From: Porticoccus sp033791605
GTDB taxonomy: Bacteria; Pseudomonadota; Gammaproteobacteria; Pseudomonadales; Porticoccaceae
Length of the DNA stretch: 35,287 nt
Direction of reading: 5' to 3'
Assembly: GCA_033791605.1 (NCBI GenBank)
Contig: JASJGJ010000072.1
Span: forward strand, 1 to 35,287
How positions within the stretch are numbered: position 1 is the stretch's first letter; each line of letters begins with the position of its first letter. The notes under the pieces are model-generated. The model made no database searches, was not told the origin of the DNA, and worked only from the letters and a program-made list of their open reading frames with translations. Positions 23,899 to 32,141 of the stretch are shown here, piece after piece. The position numbers and the translations under genes are program-made.

Positions 23899-24609
23899 CT
23901 AAGAAAAAAGCTTGGCTAATAAAACCGGAATTGCCGTCTCAACACGAAAAATACGGTTGCCTAGGGTGATGGACTGAAAGCCCATTTCAGTGAGCTTCGT
24001 CACTTCATAGTCAATAAAGCCACCTTCTGGGCCTATTGCTAGTGTAGTGGGCTGATTGAATCCCAGAGGGCATGGAATGCTGCCCGTTGGGTGGGCAATG
24101 AAGGGGTGGGTGTTGGCGATAATGTCGGTTAATTCATCCTCCACAAAGGGTTTAAAACGCTTTTTAATGATGACTTCTGGTAATTGTGTGTCACAGCCCT
24201 GTTCAAGACCCAGAACCAGCTGCTCCCTAATGGCCGAAGCCTCGAGCCAAGGTGTTTGCCAATAGCTTTTTTCTACTCGCCAAGTATTGAATAAATAAAG
24301 GCGCTTAACACCCATAGTGGCGACTGTTTGAAATATACGCCTAAGCATTTTTGGGCGTGGTAAGGCCAGAATGAGCGTTAGTGGAAGGGGCGTTGGGGGT
24401 TGTTCAGTTAGTGCTACTTGAAGAATGGAAGATAGTGGATCAGCGTGTAAAACTCTGGCTTGGCCCATAGGCCCATTGATAAGCCCGGCTTTGAGGGTGT
24501 CGCCAACGGCGATTTTGTGAATTTCTAGTAGGTGTTTTAACCGGCGTCCCGTGAGTTTTACTTGGTTTTCAGAGATAAAATCGGTGTCTTCAAGAAGCAG
24601 TAGGTTCAT
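23899..24609 (-). CDS. rsmE: 16S rRNA (uracil1498-N3)-methyltransferase
   Basis: A 236-residue SPOUT-class enzyme that makes m3U1498 in the 3' minor domain of 16S rRNA from S-adenosylmethionine. The N-terminal PUA-like part has LTGRRLKHLLEIHKIAVGD. The C-terminal knot carries PLTLILALPRPKMLRRIFQ, YLFNTWRVEKSYW, EQLVLGLEQGCDTQLPEV (the glutamine-rich signature near residue 134) and the SAM-binding LAIGPEGGFIDYEV near residue 206. Length is slightly short but within the family. The gene is probably monocistronic: 173 bp separate its stop from the GST start on its 3' side, and a 504-bp spacer lies on its 5' side. It is housekeeping and does not depend on its neighbours. Confidence 0.95.
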   Translation of the reverse strand: MNLLLLEDTDFISENQVKLTGRRLKHLLEIHKIAVGDTLKAGLINGPMGQARVLHADPLSSILQVALTEQPPTPLPLTLILALPRPKMLRRIFQTVATMGVKRLYLFNTWRVEKSYWQTPWLEASAIREQLVLGLEQGCDTQLPEVIIKKRFKPFVEDELTDIIANTHPFIAHPTGSIPCPLGFNQPTTLAIGPEGGFIDYEVTKLTEMGFQSITLGNRIFRVETAIPVLLAKLFS

Positions 24610-25113
24610 AGTGTCAATGATCGTATTTGGTGTCTATGAGAGGTGTCGGGGGGCTGTCTGTGTAATAAAAATTATTGTAAATCAAGTTGTTATATATTTT
24701 TTGGGCGGTTGCAGCGTGAGATCTAACTTCTTTTGTAACCGATGGCAATATTATACACAAGGTGCTTAAAAACTGAGTCTAATATGACAAACAACACTCA
24801 TGAGGTGCAATAATCCAAAATCATCACGAGAAGATAAGGACCTAAGAACTTAATTTATTTTGGGGAGGGGGAAGTTAGAAGCAATTCTATGAATCGATAT
24901 CAAGTGGGCTAAGTGATTCTTGGATGCATTGAGGTTGATTGCAACAAGAAGAGAGGGCACAGTAGTATCGGTTACCTCAACCCTAAGCAATATAAAAATA
25001 AAATATTGTCTCACCCAGAGAAGTACCCATTTTAATCGAGTCGATCAGTTTATCTGTTGGACGTCGACGGTAAAGGGTTAGACTTTGATCGTGCGACAGA
25101 AAGGAGACACAAA
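24610..25113. other. Divergent intergenic region between rsmE and the MOSC gene
   Basis: I see no gene in these 504 bp. A short inverted repeat (TTGAGG near 24928, CCTCAA near 24975) has a loop of about 40 bp and is weak. The frame upstream of the MOSC start stays open for 19 codons but lies before its ribosome site. Confidence 0.5.
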
Positions 25114-25896
25114 ATGGCGGTACTTGGGAAAATAGAAAAAATTTGGCGTTACCCTGTGAAGGGCATGCAAGGCGAAGCGATAAATGAAGTCTTCACGGGT
25201 TTTGGCGGCGTGATGGGTGACAGAGTCTACGGCGTTCTTAATGCGGCGGGCGAAAAAGGTTTTCCTTGGTTTACCGCTCGTGATGATGAAGATTTCATGC
25301 TTTATCGTCCACGTTTTAAATCGGATAACAATCGTGTGCCTAGTGACTGGGCAGAATTTGAGGGCGTCTCACCAGGCATTCATCCTCTTTACCCCGAACG
25401 AGACCAGTTTGCTGTAGAGGTAGAGTCGCCTGAGGGGCAAGTATTCGATATTGAATCTCCTGCTTTTAATGAGCACATGAGTAAACGTTTCGAAGTTGAC
25501 TTGAGGACCCATCTTTCTGCTCAAAAGAGCCAAGTGGATTGCCGTCCGTTATCGTTAATCTCCCAGCAAACCTGTGATCAATTGAGCTCTGAACTCGACA
25601 TGAATATGGATTATCGTCGCTTTCGACCTAACTTCCTTGTCAGCTGGAGCAGCGGACAGGGGTATTATGAAAACACTTTGATCGGTCAGCGTCTTAAAAT
25701 TGGCGAGCGTTGCGAAATCATTTTCCTTGAGCGTGATCCTCGTTGCAAAATGATTACACTTGACCCTGATACCGGTGATGGAACCCCTAAAATTCTTAAG
25801 CATGTCACCCTTGCACACGAAGGTTATACTGGGGTTTATGGTGCGGTGTTGGTTGAAGGTGTGATTAAGGAAGGTGATGAGATCAGTTTGGTTTAA
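25114..25896 (+). CDS. MOSC domain-containing protein
   Basis: A 260-residue protein. Residues 1-95 form the MOSC N-terminal barrel (IEKIWRYPVKGMQGE, GDRVYGVLN). The MOSC core follows with DYRRFRPNFLVSW, LKIGERCEIIF and the cysteine-bearing DPRCKMITLDPDTGDGTPKIL. In mARC/YcbX relatives the equivalent Cys binds molybdenum cofactor for reduction of N-hydroxylated compounds. No 2Fe-2S ferredoxin domain is attached here, so an outside electron donor would be needed. I choose ATG 25114 because AAGGAG lies seven bases upstream; the longer frame from 25057 has no ribosome site. It is convergent with a 2Fe-2S flavin reductase, which could be a donor, but that is only proximity. Confidence 0.85.
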   Translation: MAVLGKIEKIWRYPVKGMQGEAINEVFTGFGGVMGDRVYGVLNAAGEKGFPWFTARDDEDFMLYRPRFKSDNNRVPSDWAEFEGVSPGIHPLYPERDQFAVEVESPEGQVFDIESPAFNEHMSKRFEVDLRTHLSAQKSQVDCRPLSLISQQTCDQLSSELDMNMDYRRFRPNFLVSWSSGQGYYENTLIGQRLKIGERCEIIFLERDPRCKMITLDPDTGDGTPKILKHVTLAHEGYTGVYGAVLVEGVIKEGDEISLV

Positions 25897-25926
25897 GTTC
25901 TGCTATTTATGCTGGTTGAGTGCCCA

Positions 25927-26985
25927 CTAGACATCGAAATCTATCCAAATTTCGTTACTCGTGGGTACCGACTGGCAAGCTAATACATAGCCTTTAGCTA
26001 AGTCTCGTTTAGATAAGGCTCGATTGGCTCGCATGTCCACATCACCCTGTTTGAGAATAGACATGCAGGAGCCACAATGTCCCTCCTGACAAGAGAATGG
26101 TATCTCGGCCTCAATGGTTTTATCAGCAAGAATAGATTCGAGTAGCGATTTCCCACTGAGATATTCAACATCAAAGTCTTTGCCATCTGCCGTAATCTTT
26201 AATTTAACATCACCAATATCAGCCTCTTGTTCAATCTGTATTTGCTTCTCGGCACAATCAAAGTCAATGGACGAAACGAAACGCTCAATAAAGGTCCTCT
26301 CATCGTTTACCTTGTGATCAGCTAATGTCGCTTCCACCGTATCCATAAATGGAGTAGGTCCACAGATATAAAAATCGGCATCCCACCTTTGGGCAACTAA
26401 ATCTTCGATTTTTTGCTGATTCATATGTGCACCATCGCTATCTAAATGATGATGGCAGCTCAGATAATAGTGGCAGCTAAATTGGTTGCTGTGTTCTGTA
26501 GCAAGCCTATCCAGTGTTTGTTTAAAGATAATACTGTCAGTATCACTGTTAGCGTAGATCAATTGAATCGGACGATCGGTGGTCAGTAATGCTGTTTGTA
26601 TGAGTGAAAGTATAGGGGTTATTCCGCTACCGCCTGCGAAGAAAATGAGAGCATTATCATGCTGCTCTTTAAGTACAAAACGACCAGATGGCGCAGCCAC
26701 CATAACTTGTGAGCCTTCGCGTACCTCATCATTGAACCAGTTGGACGCACGTCCATTGGCTGCACGCTTTATTGTTACCTGTAGTCTTGCATCTGTAATG
26801 GGTGAGCTGGAAAGGGAGTAACAACGTTCGATAAAGAAATCCTTCCAAGGGATTTGAAAGTTCAAAAATTGCCCTGCTTTATAATCAAATGTAGCTCTTA
26901 AATCTTCTGGAATTTCGAATACAAACGAAGCCGAATTGAATGTTTCTGGCACATATTCAACGACTTTTAGTGGGTAAAATATCAC
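25927..26985 (-). CDS. Three-domain flavin/2Fe-2S oxidoreductase (PaaE/KshB/Hcr-like reductase)
   Basis: A 352-residue electron-transfer protein. The FAD domain has ERCYSLSSSP (the RxYS FAD motif), the NAD(P) domain starts at IFFAGGSGITPILSL and ends with FYICGPTPFMD, and a plant-type 2Fe-2S ferredoxin forms the C-terminus. Cluster ligands are Cys299, Cys304, Cys307 and Cys337 (CQEGHCGSC, then LACQS). This order (FAD, NAD, 2Fe-2S) is shared by PaaE, the KshB ketosteroid hydroxylase reductase and the Hcr reductase of hybrid-cluster protein. It would take electrons from NAD(P)H and give them to an oxygenase or another metalloprotein. No oxygenase or hcp lies beside it, so the partner is unknown. 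It is monocistronic as far as seen. Confidence 0.9.
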   Translation of the reverse strand: MIFYPLKVVEYVPETFNSASFVFEIPEDLRATFDYKAGQFLNFQIPWKDFFIERCYSLSSSPITDARLQVTIKRAANGRASNWFNDEVREGSQVMVAAPSGRFVLKEQHDNALIFFAGGSGITPILSLIQTALLTTDRPIQLIYANSDTDSIIFKQTLDRLATEHSNQFSCHYYLSCHHHLDSDGAHMNQQKIEDLVAQRWDADFYICGPTPFMDTVEATLADHKVNDERTFIERFVSSIDFDCAEKQIQIEQEADIGDVKLKITADGKDFDVEYLSGKSLLESILADKTIEAEIPFSCQEGHCGSCMSILKQGDVDMRANRALSKRDLAKGYVLACQSVPTSNEIWIDFDV

Positions 26986-27492
26986 GCTAATATTCTCCTA
27001 TAAGGCTTCTCTCTTCGATCGAGAAAAATCTATTCTACATGGCTCAGTAGAGTGCGGCCAGAAGGGGTGGGGTTATACAACTCTTAAGAATCTTACAACT
27101 CTAGGGCTAAGCCATTATGCGACTCGGTTCGAAATCCTAGTGATCAAAACGTGTAATTTTGAACCTCAGTGAAGATTAAGTTCATTATCATAAATGAGAT
27201 AAAAACATCATGAGACAGCCACTTTTATTCAGTTTTATAATTGCCTAGAGGACTTTGTTTTTATTTTAAATCTGGAGGCTTTGGTCTATTTCGCGTTTAC
27301 CCTTATAGGATTGGGGTAATATCCCTAGAGTTTTTTTACGAAAGTAGTATAAACCAGAGGCTCTTCGAACAAGTTTTTTGCTGGCCTGGTTAAGCTGTCT
27401 CTTTTTATGATGTAGCCGTTTATAGGGAAATGCCCCGTGTGGCAGTATGAATAAAAAAGGAATTTTGTAACCCTGTTGAGGGGTTTGTTGAT
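26986..27492. other. Intergenic region left of tRNA-Arg
   Basis: About 500 bp with no accepted gene. A 78-codon minus-strand ORF (27266-27502) starts inside the tRNA terminator hairpin, has no ribosome site and matches no family I know. Near 27120 a short string GGTTCGAAATCC looks like a tRNA T-arm with one extra base, but no cloverleaf surrounds it. Confidence 0.5.
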
Positions 27493-27515
27493 AAAAAACC
27501 ATTTAACAACAATGG
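27493..27515 (-). terminator. Rho-independent terminator of tRNA-Arg
   Basis: On the minus strand CCATT and AATGG pair around a seven-base loop and are followed at once by TTTTTT, 22 bp after the CCA end of the tRNA. The stem is short but position and U-run fit a tRNA terminator. Confidence 0.65.
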
Positions 27516-27537
27516 GTTAAGGTGTTTTTGTTTAAGG

Positions 27538-27614
27538 TGGCGCCCCGGAGAGGATTCGAACCTCTGACCTGCCCCTTAGGAGGGGGCTGCGCTATCCAGC
27601 TGTGCCACCGGGGC
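27538..27614 (-). tRNA. tRNA-Arg, anticodon CCU
   Basis: The minus strand folds into a full cloverleaf of 77 nucleotides with encoded CCA. The acceptor arm is GCCCCGG with CCGGGGC. The D arm has an AGCTGGATA loop. The anticodon stem is GCCCC with GGGGC around CTCCTAA, giving anticodon CCU for AGG codons. The T arm is AGAGG, TTCGAAT, CCTCT. The discriminator base is G. The D stem pairs G-C, C-G and C-G but has one A opposite C, a small oddity. It stands alone with its own promoter and terminator. Confidence 0.97.
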
Positions 27615-27653
27615 GTATTAGGTAAGAACTGACACTTTGTTTCCTGCGGCGCA

Positions 27654-27682
27654 ATTCTAGGGTTTTCAGGTGGTGGTATCAA
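27654..27682 (-). promoter_or_regulatory. Sigma-70 promoter of tRNA-Arg
   Basis: On the minus strand TTGATA (27682-27677) and TAGAAT (27659-27654) are separated by exactly 17 bp. Each hexamer matches the consensus at five of six positions. A GC-rich stretch TGCGCCGC follows the -10, as in stable-RNA promoters under stringent control. The mature tRNA begins about 32 bp beyond the expected start. Confidence 0.8.
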
Positions 27683-28069
27683 GCCGTGGTGAGGGTGGTT
27701 TGTTATGGGCGGTGCTAGGATGTTTGTTTTGTTGATCTGAAAGTCCTAGCTTATAACATACGGCAAAGGTTTTGTAGAAAGCTTGAATTTTTTACAGGTA
27801 GAGGTGATTGATGATAAAAAAAGTGTTTCTCTTTGCCATACCTGTAGGGCAAAGCTGAATCGATCATCCATATCTTTCAGTTAGGGATTCAGAGCCGTTT
27901 TAATAAAGAACAGCTTTAAACTGGGGTTGATAAGAATAGTTAACGGTTTAAGTGACAAGTCTAGATTCCAATCACCTAATATCGAGTCCTGCCAGTGCTT
28001 ATCTGAGAATTAAGGGTGGTTCTAGATCTTTTTATAAACAGCTTAATTAATAATAAAAGAAGTTACTCA
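27683..28069. other. Intergenic region between the tRNA-Arg promoter and cmoM
   Basis: About 390 bp with no intact gene. An in-frame upstream extension of cmoM from GTG 28016 is open but lies before the likely ribosome site. The cmoM promoter should be here; I could not identify convincing hexamers. Confidence 0.45.
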
Positions 28070-28846
28070 ATGAGTAAGGATAGAAATTTTGATGATTTGG
28101 CTGAACGATTCCAGCGTAAGGTCTATGGCGGTTTAAAGGGGGATATCCGTCTGGCTGTATTGTGGCGTGATATAGATGAGCAGCTACCTCAACTTCATGG
28201 TGGCGCATCCCTCAGGGTTTTAGACGTTGGTGCGGGATTCGGGCAGCTGGCTATTCGATTGGCAAAACTTGGACACCAGGTTACGGTAAATGACATTTCC
28301 AATGAAATGCTCTCTGCGGCGAAAGCTTCAGCTGAAGAGTTCGGGGTGGCAGATAAAATTTTTTGGCATCATTGCCCTTTTCAAGAACTGTCCAAGTGTG
28401 TGGCTGGCCCATTTGATTTGGTACTTTGTCATGCTGTTGTGGAGTGGCTGGCAGACCCAGAACCATTGATTGTGCTGCTGAAAAGCTTTCTTGCACCTAC
28501 CGGGTTACTTTCGTTTACCTATTACAACCGTCATTCACTGGAATATCGAAACTTAATCCGTGGTAATTTTAATTTATTAAAAAGAGACAGCTTTGCTCCA
28601 GATCCGGGCAGCCTTACTCCCGGTAATCCACTTCTGTCAGAGCAGGTGCAGCCATGGCTGGATAACGCTGGTTTGAGTATTCAGGCAACCAGTGGTGTCA
28701 GGGTATTCCATGATTATGTAACAACTTCACGGGGTGGCCATGGCGTGCCAGAGTCGGTGATTGAGATGGAGTTGATGTATTCCCAGAGAGAGCCTTTTAT
28801 GTGGTTGGGGCGTTATATCCATTTGCTACTTAAACATTCCACATAA
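28070..28846 (+). CDS. cmoM: tRNA 5-carboxymethoxyuridine methyltransferase
   Basis: A 258-residue class I SAM methyltransferase that methylates cmo5U34 to mcmo5U34 in certain tRNAs. It matches E. coli CmoM (formerly SmtA) along its length: DRNFDDLAERFQRKVYGG, LRVLDVGAGFGQLAIRLA (SAM-binding motif I), FDLVLCHAVVEWLADPEP, FTYYNRHSLEYRNLIRGNF, TGVRVFHDY-like SGVRVFHDY, and the ending REPFMWLGRYIHLL. I place the start at ATG 28070, where the family begins and AAAGAAG lies upstream; the frame opens earlier at 28016. Its stop is eight bp from that of the convergent J-domain gene. trhP and trhO, which make the precursor ho5U34, lie 2-3 kb to the right. Confidence 0.93.
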   Translation: MSKDRNFDDLAERFQRKVYGGLKGDIRLAVLWRDIDEQLPQLHGGASLRVLDVGAGFGQLAIRLAKLGHQVTVNDISNEMLSAAKASAEEFGVADKIFWHHCPFQELSKCVAGPFDLVLCHAVVEWLADPEPLIVLLKSFLAPTGLLSFTYYNRHSLEYRNLIRGNFNLLKRDSFAPDPGSLTPGNPLLSEQVQPWLDNAGLSIQATSGVRVFHDYVTTSRGGHGVPESVIEMELMYSQREPFMWLGRYIHLLLKHST

Positions 28847-28854
28847 GGTAATCG

Positions 28855-29343
28855 TTAATGATCTTTTTTGAGTAGTAAATCCCGCGCGGCATTCAGTTTT
28901 GATGCGAGGTAATCATTGCCACCTCTATCGGGGTGAACTTTTTGTATCAGGCGTTTATGAGCCTGGATAATCTCTTCATGGCTTGCGCCTGGTTCAAGCC
29001 CCAAAAGCTGCCACGCTTCTTCCTCAGCAAGTTCGGTGTTCGAGTTAGGCATGGTCGCCTGCCCATCTCCCTGCTGCCGGTGTTTCATCCATACTTGAAG
29101 GAAAGGGAATGCTCGTGTCAACAGGTTGAATAAAACCTTGGCAAAAGGTAATGCTGCAGCGAGGGCGGCCATAATCCAATGAACTCGGCCTGTGGCTGCC
29201 AGAATAAGAATGATGCCTAGTAGTCCGAAGAGCGCGCCTCGAAAAAGTAGCCGGCGGCGCTGTTTTGCGGAACATTTTTTTAATTCATTCCAAAATAAGT
29301 ATCCTAAAAAGAGGACTGCCAGAAGAACTACAATTCGCGCCAT
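28855..29343 (-). CDS. Membrane-anchored J-domain (DnaJ/Tim14-like) protein
   Basis: A 162-residue protein with hydrophobic helices at about residues 4-15, 33-49 and 51-76. A C-terminal J domain (about 108-162) carries the HPD motif (KVHPDRGGNDYLASKLNAARD). The short J domain at the C-terminus after membrane helices is the Tim14/DjlC-like layout. It would recruit and stimulate a DnaK-type chaperone at the inner membrane. The N-terminus has no DjlA (TerB) domain, so it is not DjlA. It is convergent with cmoM and lies 59 bp downstream of trhP on the same strand, so it may share that transcript. Specific clients are unknown. Confidence 0.87.
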   Translation of the reverse strand: MARIVVLLAVLFLGYLFWNELKKCSAKQRRRLLFRGALFGLLGIILILAATGRVHWIMAALAAALPFAKVLFNLLTRAFPFLQVWMKHRQQGDGQATMPNSNTELAEEEAWQLLGLEPGASHEEIIQAHKRLIQKVHPDRGGNDYLASKLNAARDLLLKKDH

Positions 29344-29402
29344 GTTTGTACCTTTGAGAAAAATACTCTTTGTTTAATCATAACGGCAAAAGAGTATAGT
29401 CG

Positions 29403-30752
29403 TTACAGATACCTCATTAACATGGCATAACCGCCATTTTCGGGCAGTGATATTTCATCTGGCATTGGTATGCGAACAATATGACCAGAACCAGGTGCTG
29501 CATCTATTTTTATTCCGTCAGAATTTTCTAATGCATCAAGGTTAAAAGTGAGGTTGCCATTGGGTGTGATGAGCTCTAGTGTATCTCCGAGTTCAAAACG
29601 GTTCTTTACATTTACAGTAAGCCAGCCCTTGCTAGTCTCCACGTGAATGACTTCACCGACAAACTGTTGGTTGGGGTTGGTAGATGAGCTCTGTAAATAA
29701 TTCTGAGTTTCTTGAGGGACATGGCGTCGGTAGAATCCTTCGGTGTAGCCTCGGCTGGCCAGATGATCCAATTCGGCCATCATGTTTATATCAAAGGGTT
29801 CTCCTGCTTCAGCATTGTCAATCGCGCGACGATAGACTTGAGCCGTGCGTGCAGCGTAGTAGTGAGACTTTGTGCGGCCTTCGATTTTCAATGAGGTGAT
29901 GCCCATATGTACAAGGCGCTCGACATGCTGCACTGCGCGCAGATCCTTAGAGTTCATGATGTAGGTGCCGTGTTCGTCTTCAAAGATCGGCATCATTTCA
30001 CCAGGACGATTTACTTCTTCAAGAAGCATAATGGGTTTTTCTTTTTCGTGAAGGCTCCTGTTAGGGCCCTGCTGAATAGAGGTTTTTGAAGGTTCCCATA
30101 TTTTGGTGGGAATAATATCGCCAATGTCCGTTTCGATCGCCTCTTCTGCTTTGTATTTCCATCGGCAGGCATTAGTGCAAGCACCTTGATTCGGATCCCG
30201 GTGGTTCATATAACCGGAGAGTAGGCAGCGGCCAGAATATGCGATACAAAGCGAACCATGGACAAATACTTCGAGCTCCATTTCTGGACAGTGTTGACGA
30301 ATTTCTTCAATTTCATTCAGGCCCAATTCGCGGGATAAAATCGTACGCACAATACCTTGGGTTTGCCAGAATTTTACCGTGGCATAGTTAGTGGCATTGG
30401 CCTGAACTGATAGATGAATGGGTATTTCAGGCCACCTTTCACGAACCATCATAATCAGTCCTGGGTCGGACATGATCAAAGCGTCAGGTCGCATGTTAAT
30501 GACTTCGGCCATATCGTGAAGATAGCTTCTTATTTTGTCATTGTGAGGTGAAATATTACTGGCGATATAGAATTTTTTGTTTTGTGTGTGTGCTTCTGCA
30601 ATAGCGTCAGCCATTACATCTAGGTGATTAAACTCATTATTTCTCACACGTAGGCTGTAACGTGGTTGTCCTGCATAAACAGCATCAGCACCATAAGCAA
30701 ATGCGTAGCGCATGTTCTTTAGTGTTCCTGCGGGTGACAGTAGTTCTGTCAT
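29403..30752 (-). CDS. trhP: Prephenate-dependent tRNA uridine(34) hydroxylase
   Basis: A 449-residue U32-family protein equivalent to E. coli TrhP (YegQ). It carries LSPAGTLKNMRYAFAYGADAV at the start and HGSLCIAYSGRCLLSGYMN followed by GACTNACRW. Cys169, Cys176, Cys192 and Cys196 are the likely iron-sulfur ligands. TrhP makes 5-hydroxyuridine at tRNA position 34 without oxygen, using prephenate, as the first step of cmo5U formation. The family was long annotated as a peptidase or collagenase, which is misleading. It is divergent from trhO, the oxygen-using enzyme for the same step, across 286 bp, and cmoM is two genes away. Confidence 0.93.
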   Translation of the reverse strand: MTELLSPAGTLKNMRYAFAYGADAVYAGQPRYSLRVRNNEFNHLDVMADAIAEAHTQNKKFYIASNISPHNDKIRSYLHDMAEVINMRPDALIMSDPGLIMMVRERWPEIPIHLSVQANATNYATVKFWQTQGIVRTILSRELGLNEIEEIRQHCPEMELEVFVHGSLCIAYSGRCLLSGYMNHRDPNQGACTNACRWKYKAEEAIETDIGDIIPTKIWEPSKTSIQQGPNRSLHEKEKPIMLLEEVNRPGEMMPIFEDEHGTYIMNSKDLRAVQHVERLVHMGITSLKIEGRTKSHYYAARTAQVYRRAIDNAEAGEPFDINMMAELDHLASRGYTEGFYRRHVPQETQNYLQSSSTNPNQQFVGEVIHVETSKGWLTVNVKNRFELGDTLELITPNGNLTFNLDALENSDGIKIDAAPGSGHIVRIPMPDEISLPENGGYAMLMRYL

Positions 30753-30973
30753 GTTTTAATACCTGAGAAAAATAGGCGGAAATTTTACACCGATGATAGA
30801 TCTCTATGAGTTGGTTTAAATCAATTGTTAGGACAATGATGACGTGAAAGGATTGGGAGAAAGTTAGCATGAATCTCCGATTCTATTGAGTGCGGGGGTG
30901 CATTTACTTAAAATACATTTCTCTGGATATTCTGGGCGACGTACTCTAATTGAAGTTCTTCATATATAGCACT

Positions 30974-31036
30974 CCGCCGCAGATACAACATCCCACAGGT
31001 TGCCCGGTTTTACGTTCCGGCGGCAATAAGGAAAAG
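30974..31036 (+). promoter_or_regulatory. Structured 5' leader of trhO (candidate)
   Basis: CCGCCG at 30974-30979 can pair with CGGCGG at 31018-31023, with CAAC/GTTG as an inner stem. The alternative CCGG (31004-31007) with CCGG (31017-31020) excludes the outer stem. The ribosome site AAGGA follows directly. It may be a regulatory leader, but the pairing was judged by eye only. Confidence 0.25.
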
Positions 31037-31038
31037 AC

Positions 31039-32046
31039 ATGATTGAATCTCCCGTTAGTGTAGTGGTTGCCGCATTTTACCGTTTTGCCACATTCACTGA
31101 TTTCGAATCTTTTCGAGAACCTCTGCAGAACTTGATGATTGAAGAGGGTGTAAAAGGAACATTGTTACTCGCTGCCGAAGGTATCAATGGCACGATTGCT
31201 GGTTCTAGGCAGGGCATTGATACCGTCGTGAAATGGTTAGAAAAGGACTGTCGTTTCTCCAGCTTGGAAGTCAAAGAATCCTATGTCCATGTTAACCCGT
31301 TCTATCGAACGAAGGTGAAGCTAAAAAATGAAATTGTGACCATGGGTGTGGCAGGCATTGATCCCAATGATATTGTTGGCACTTATATTGATCCCAGCGA
31401 TTGGAACGATCTTATTAGCAATCCAGATGTGTTGCTGCTGGACACTAGAAATGATTATGAAGTTGAGATTGGTACGTTTAAAAATGCGGTCAACCCGGAC
31501 ACAACAACATTTCGTGAATTCCCCGATTATGTAAGCAAAGAACTGAATCCAAAAAAACAGAAGAAAGTGGCCATGTTTTGCACCGGGGGCATTCGTTGTG
31601 AAAAATCGACTGCGTACTTAAAACAACAGGGATTTGAGGAGGTCTTCCATTTGAAAGGGGGTATTCTCAATTACCTTGAGAAGGTACCTGAAGATGAATC
31701 AATGTGGCAAGGTGAGTGTTTTGTTTTCGATAATCGAGTCACCGTGAATCACAAGCTTGAACAAGGTGACTATGACCAGTGTCATGCCTGTCGCTTGCCG
31801 ATTACGGGAGAAGATAAACAACACCCCCATTACCAAAAAGGGGTTAGTTGTCATCGTTGCTACGGTAAGCATAGTGAGGAGCAGATAAAACGTTATTCTG
31901 ATAGAGAACGACAAATTAATTTGGCTAAAGAAAGAGGTGAAGAGCACATAGGTTCTTCAATGAAGACAAAGGTATTAAGCCGGAAGAGAGAAAAGCTAGC
32001 ATTGAAGGAAAAGCAGCGAAGTAGTGTTGAAAGCAGAAATAAATGA
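31039..32046 (+). CDS. trhO: Oxygen-dependent tRNA uridine(34) hydroxylase (rhodanese family)
   Basis: A 335-residue protein of the TrhO (YceA) family. The N-terminal ferredoxin-like domain (residues 1-105) has LLAAEGINGTIAGS. The rhodanese domain (about 125-225) has LLDTRNDYEVEIGTF and the active-site loop FCTGGIRCEKSTAYL with Cys181 and Cys187. The C-terminal part has two CxxC pairs (CHACRLP and CHRC) like a zinc-binding knuckle. TrhO uses O2 to make ho5U34 in tRNA, complementing TrhP when air is present. The ATG has AAGGAAAAG in front. A strong terminator follows. Divergent placement from trhP suggests coordinated or opposite regulation by oxygen, which is inference. Confidence 0.94.
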   Translation: MIESPVSVVVAAFYRFATFTDFESFREPLQNLMIEEGVKGTLLLAAEGINGTIAGSRQGIDTVVKWLEKDCRFSSLEVKESYVHVNPFYRTKVKLKNEIVTMGVAGIDPNDIVGTYIDPSDWNDLISNPDVLLLDTRNDYEVEIGTFKNAVNPDTTTFREFPDYVSKELNPKKQKKVAMFCTGGIRCEKSTAYLKQQGFEEVFHLKGGILNYLEKVPEDESMWQGECFVFDNRVTVNHKLEQGDYDQCHACRLPITGEDKQHPHYQKGVSCHRCYGKHSEEQIKRYSDRERQINLAKERGEEHIGSSMKTKVLSRKREKLALKEKQRSSVESRNK

Positions 32047-32085
32047 ATCGATAGATTAAAAAATATATGCGAGGTTGTTTTTAAT

Positions 32086-32117
32086 AAAAAAGGCCGACTT
32101 TTGTCGGCCTTTTTTTG
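32086..32117. terminator. Bidirectional Rho-independent terminator
   Basis: AAAAAGGCCGAC and GTCGGCCTTTTT form a 12-bp stem around TTTT, flanked by A and T runs. It lies between trhO (+) and the convergent depolymerase gene (-) and can end both transcripts. Confidence 0.93.
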
Positions 32118-32141
32118 TGCGCAGTATCAATATTGAATAAG

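Noticed and set aside
27105..27160. tRNA-like string GGTTCGAAATCC near a CTAGG/CCTAG pair
   Set aside because: One extra base breaks the T arm, and no acceptor, D or anticodon arm can be drawn around it.
27266..27502. A 78-codon minus-strand ORF just after tRNA-Arg, rich in Lys and Arg
   Set aside because: Its ATG lies inside the tRNA terminator hairpin and U-run, there is no ribosome site, and the sequence resembles no family I know. It is probably chance, not an integrase remnant.
29403..30752. Calling the U32-family gene a collagenase or peptidase
   Set aside because: The full-length match to TrhP (YegQ) with four conserved cysteines supports tRNA hydroxylation; peptidase is legacy naming.
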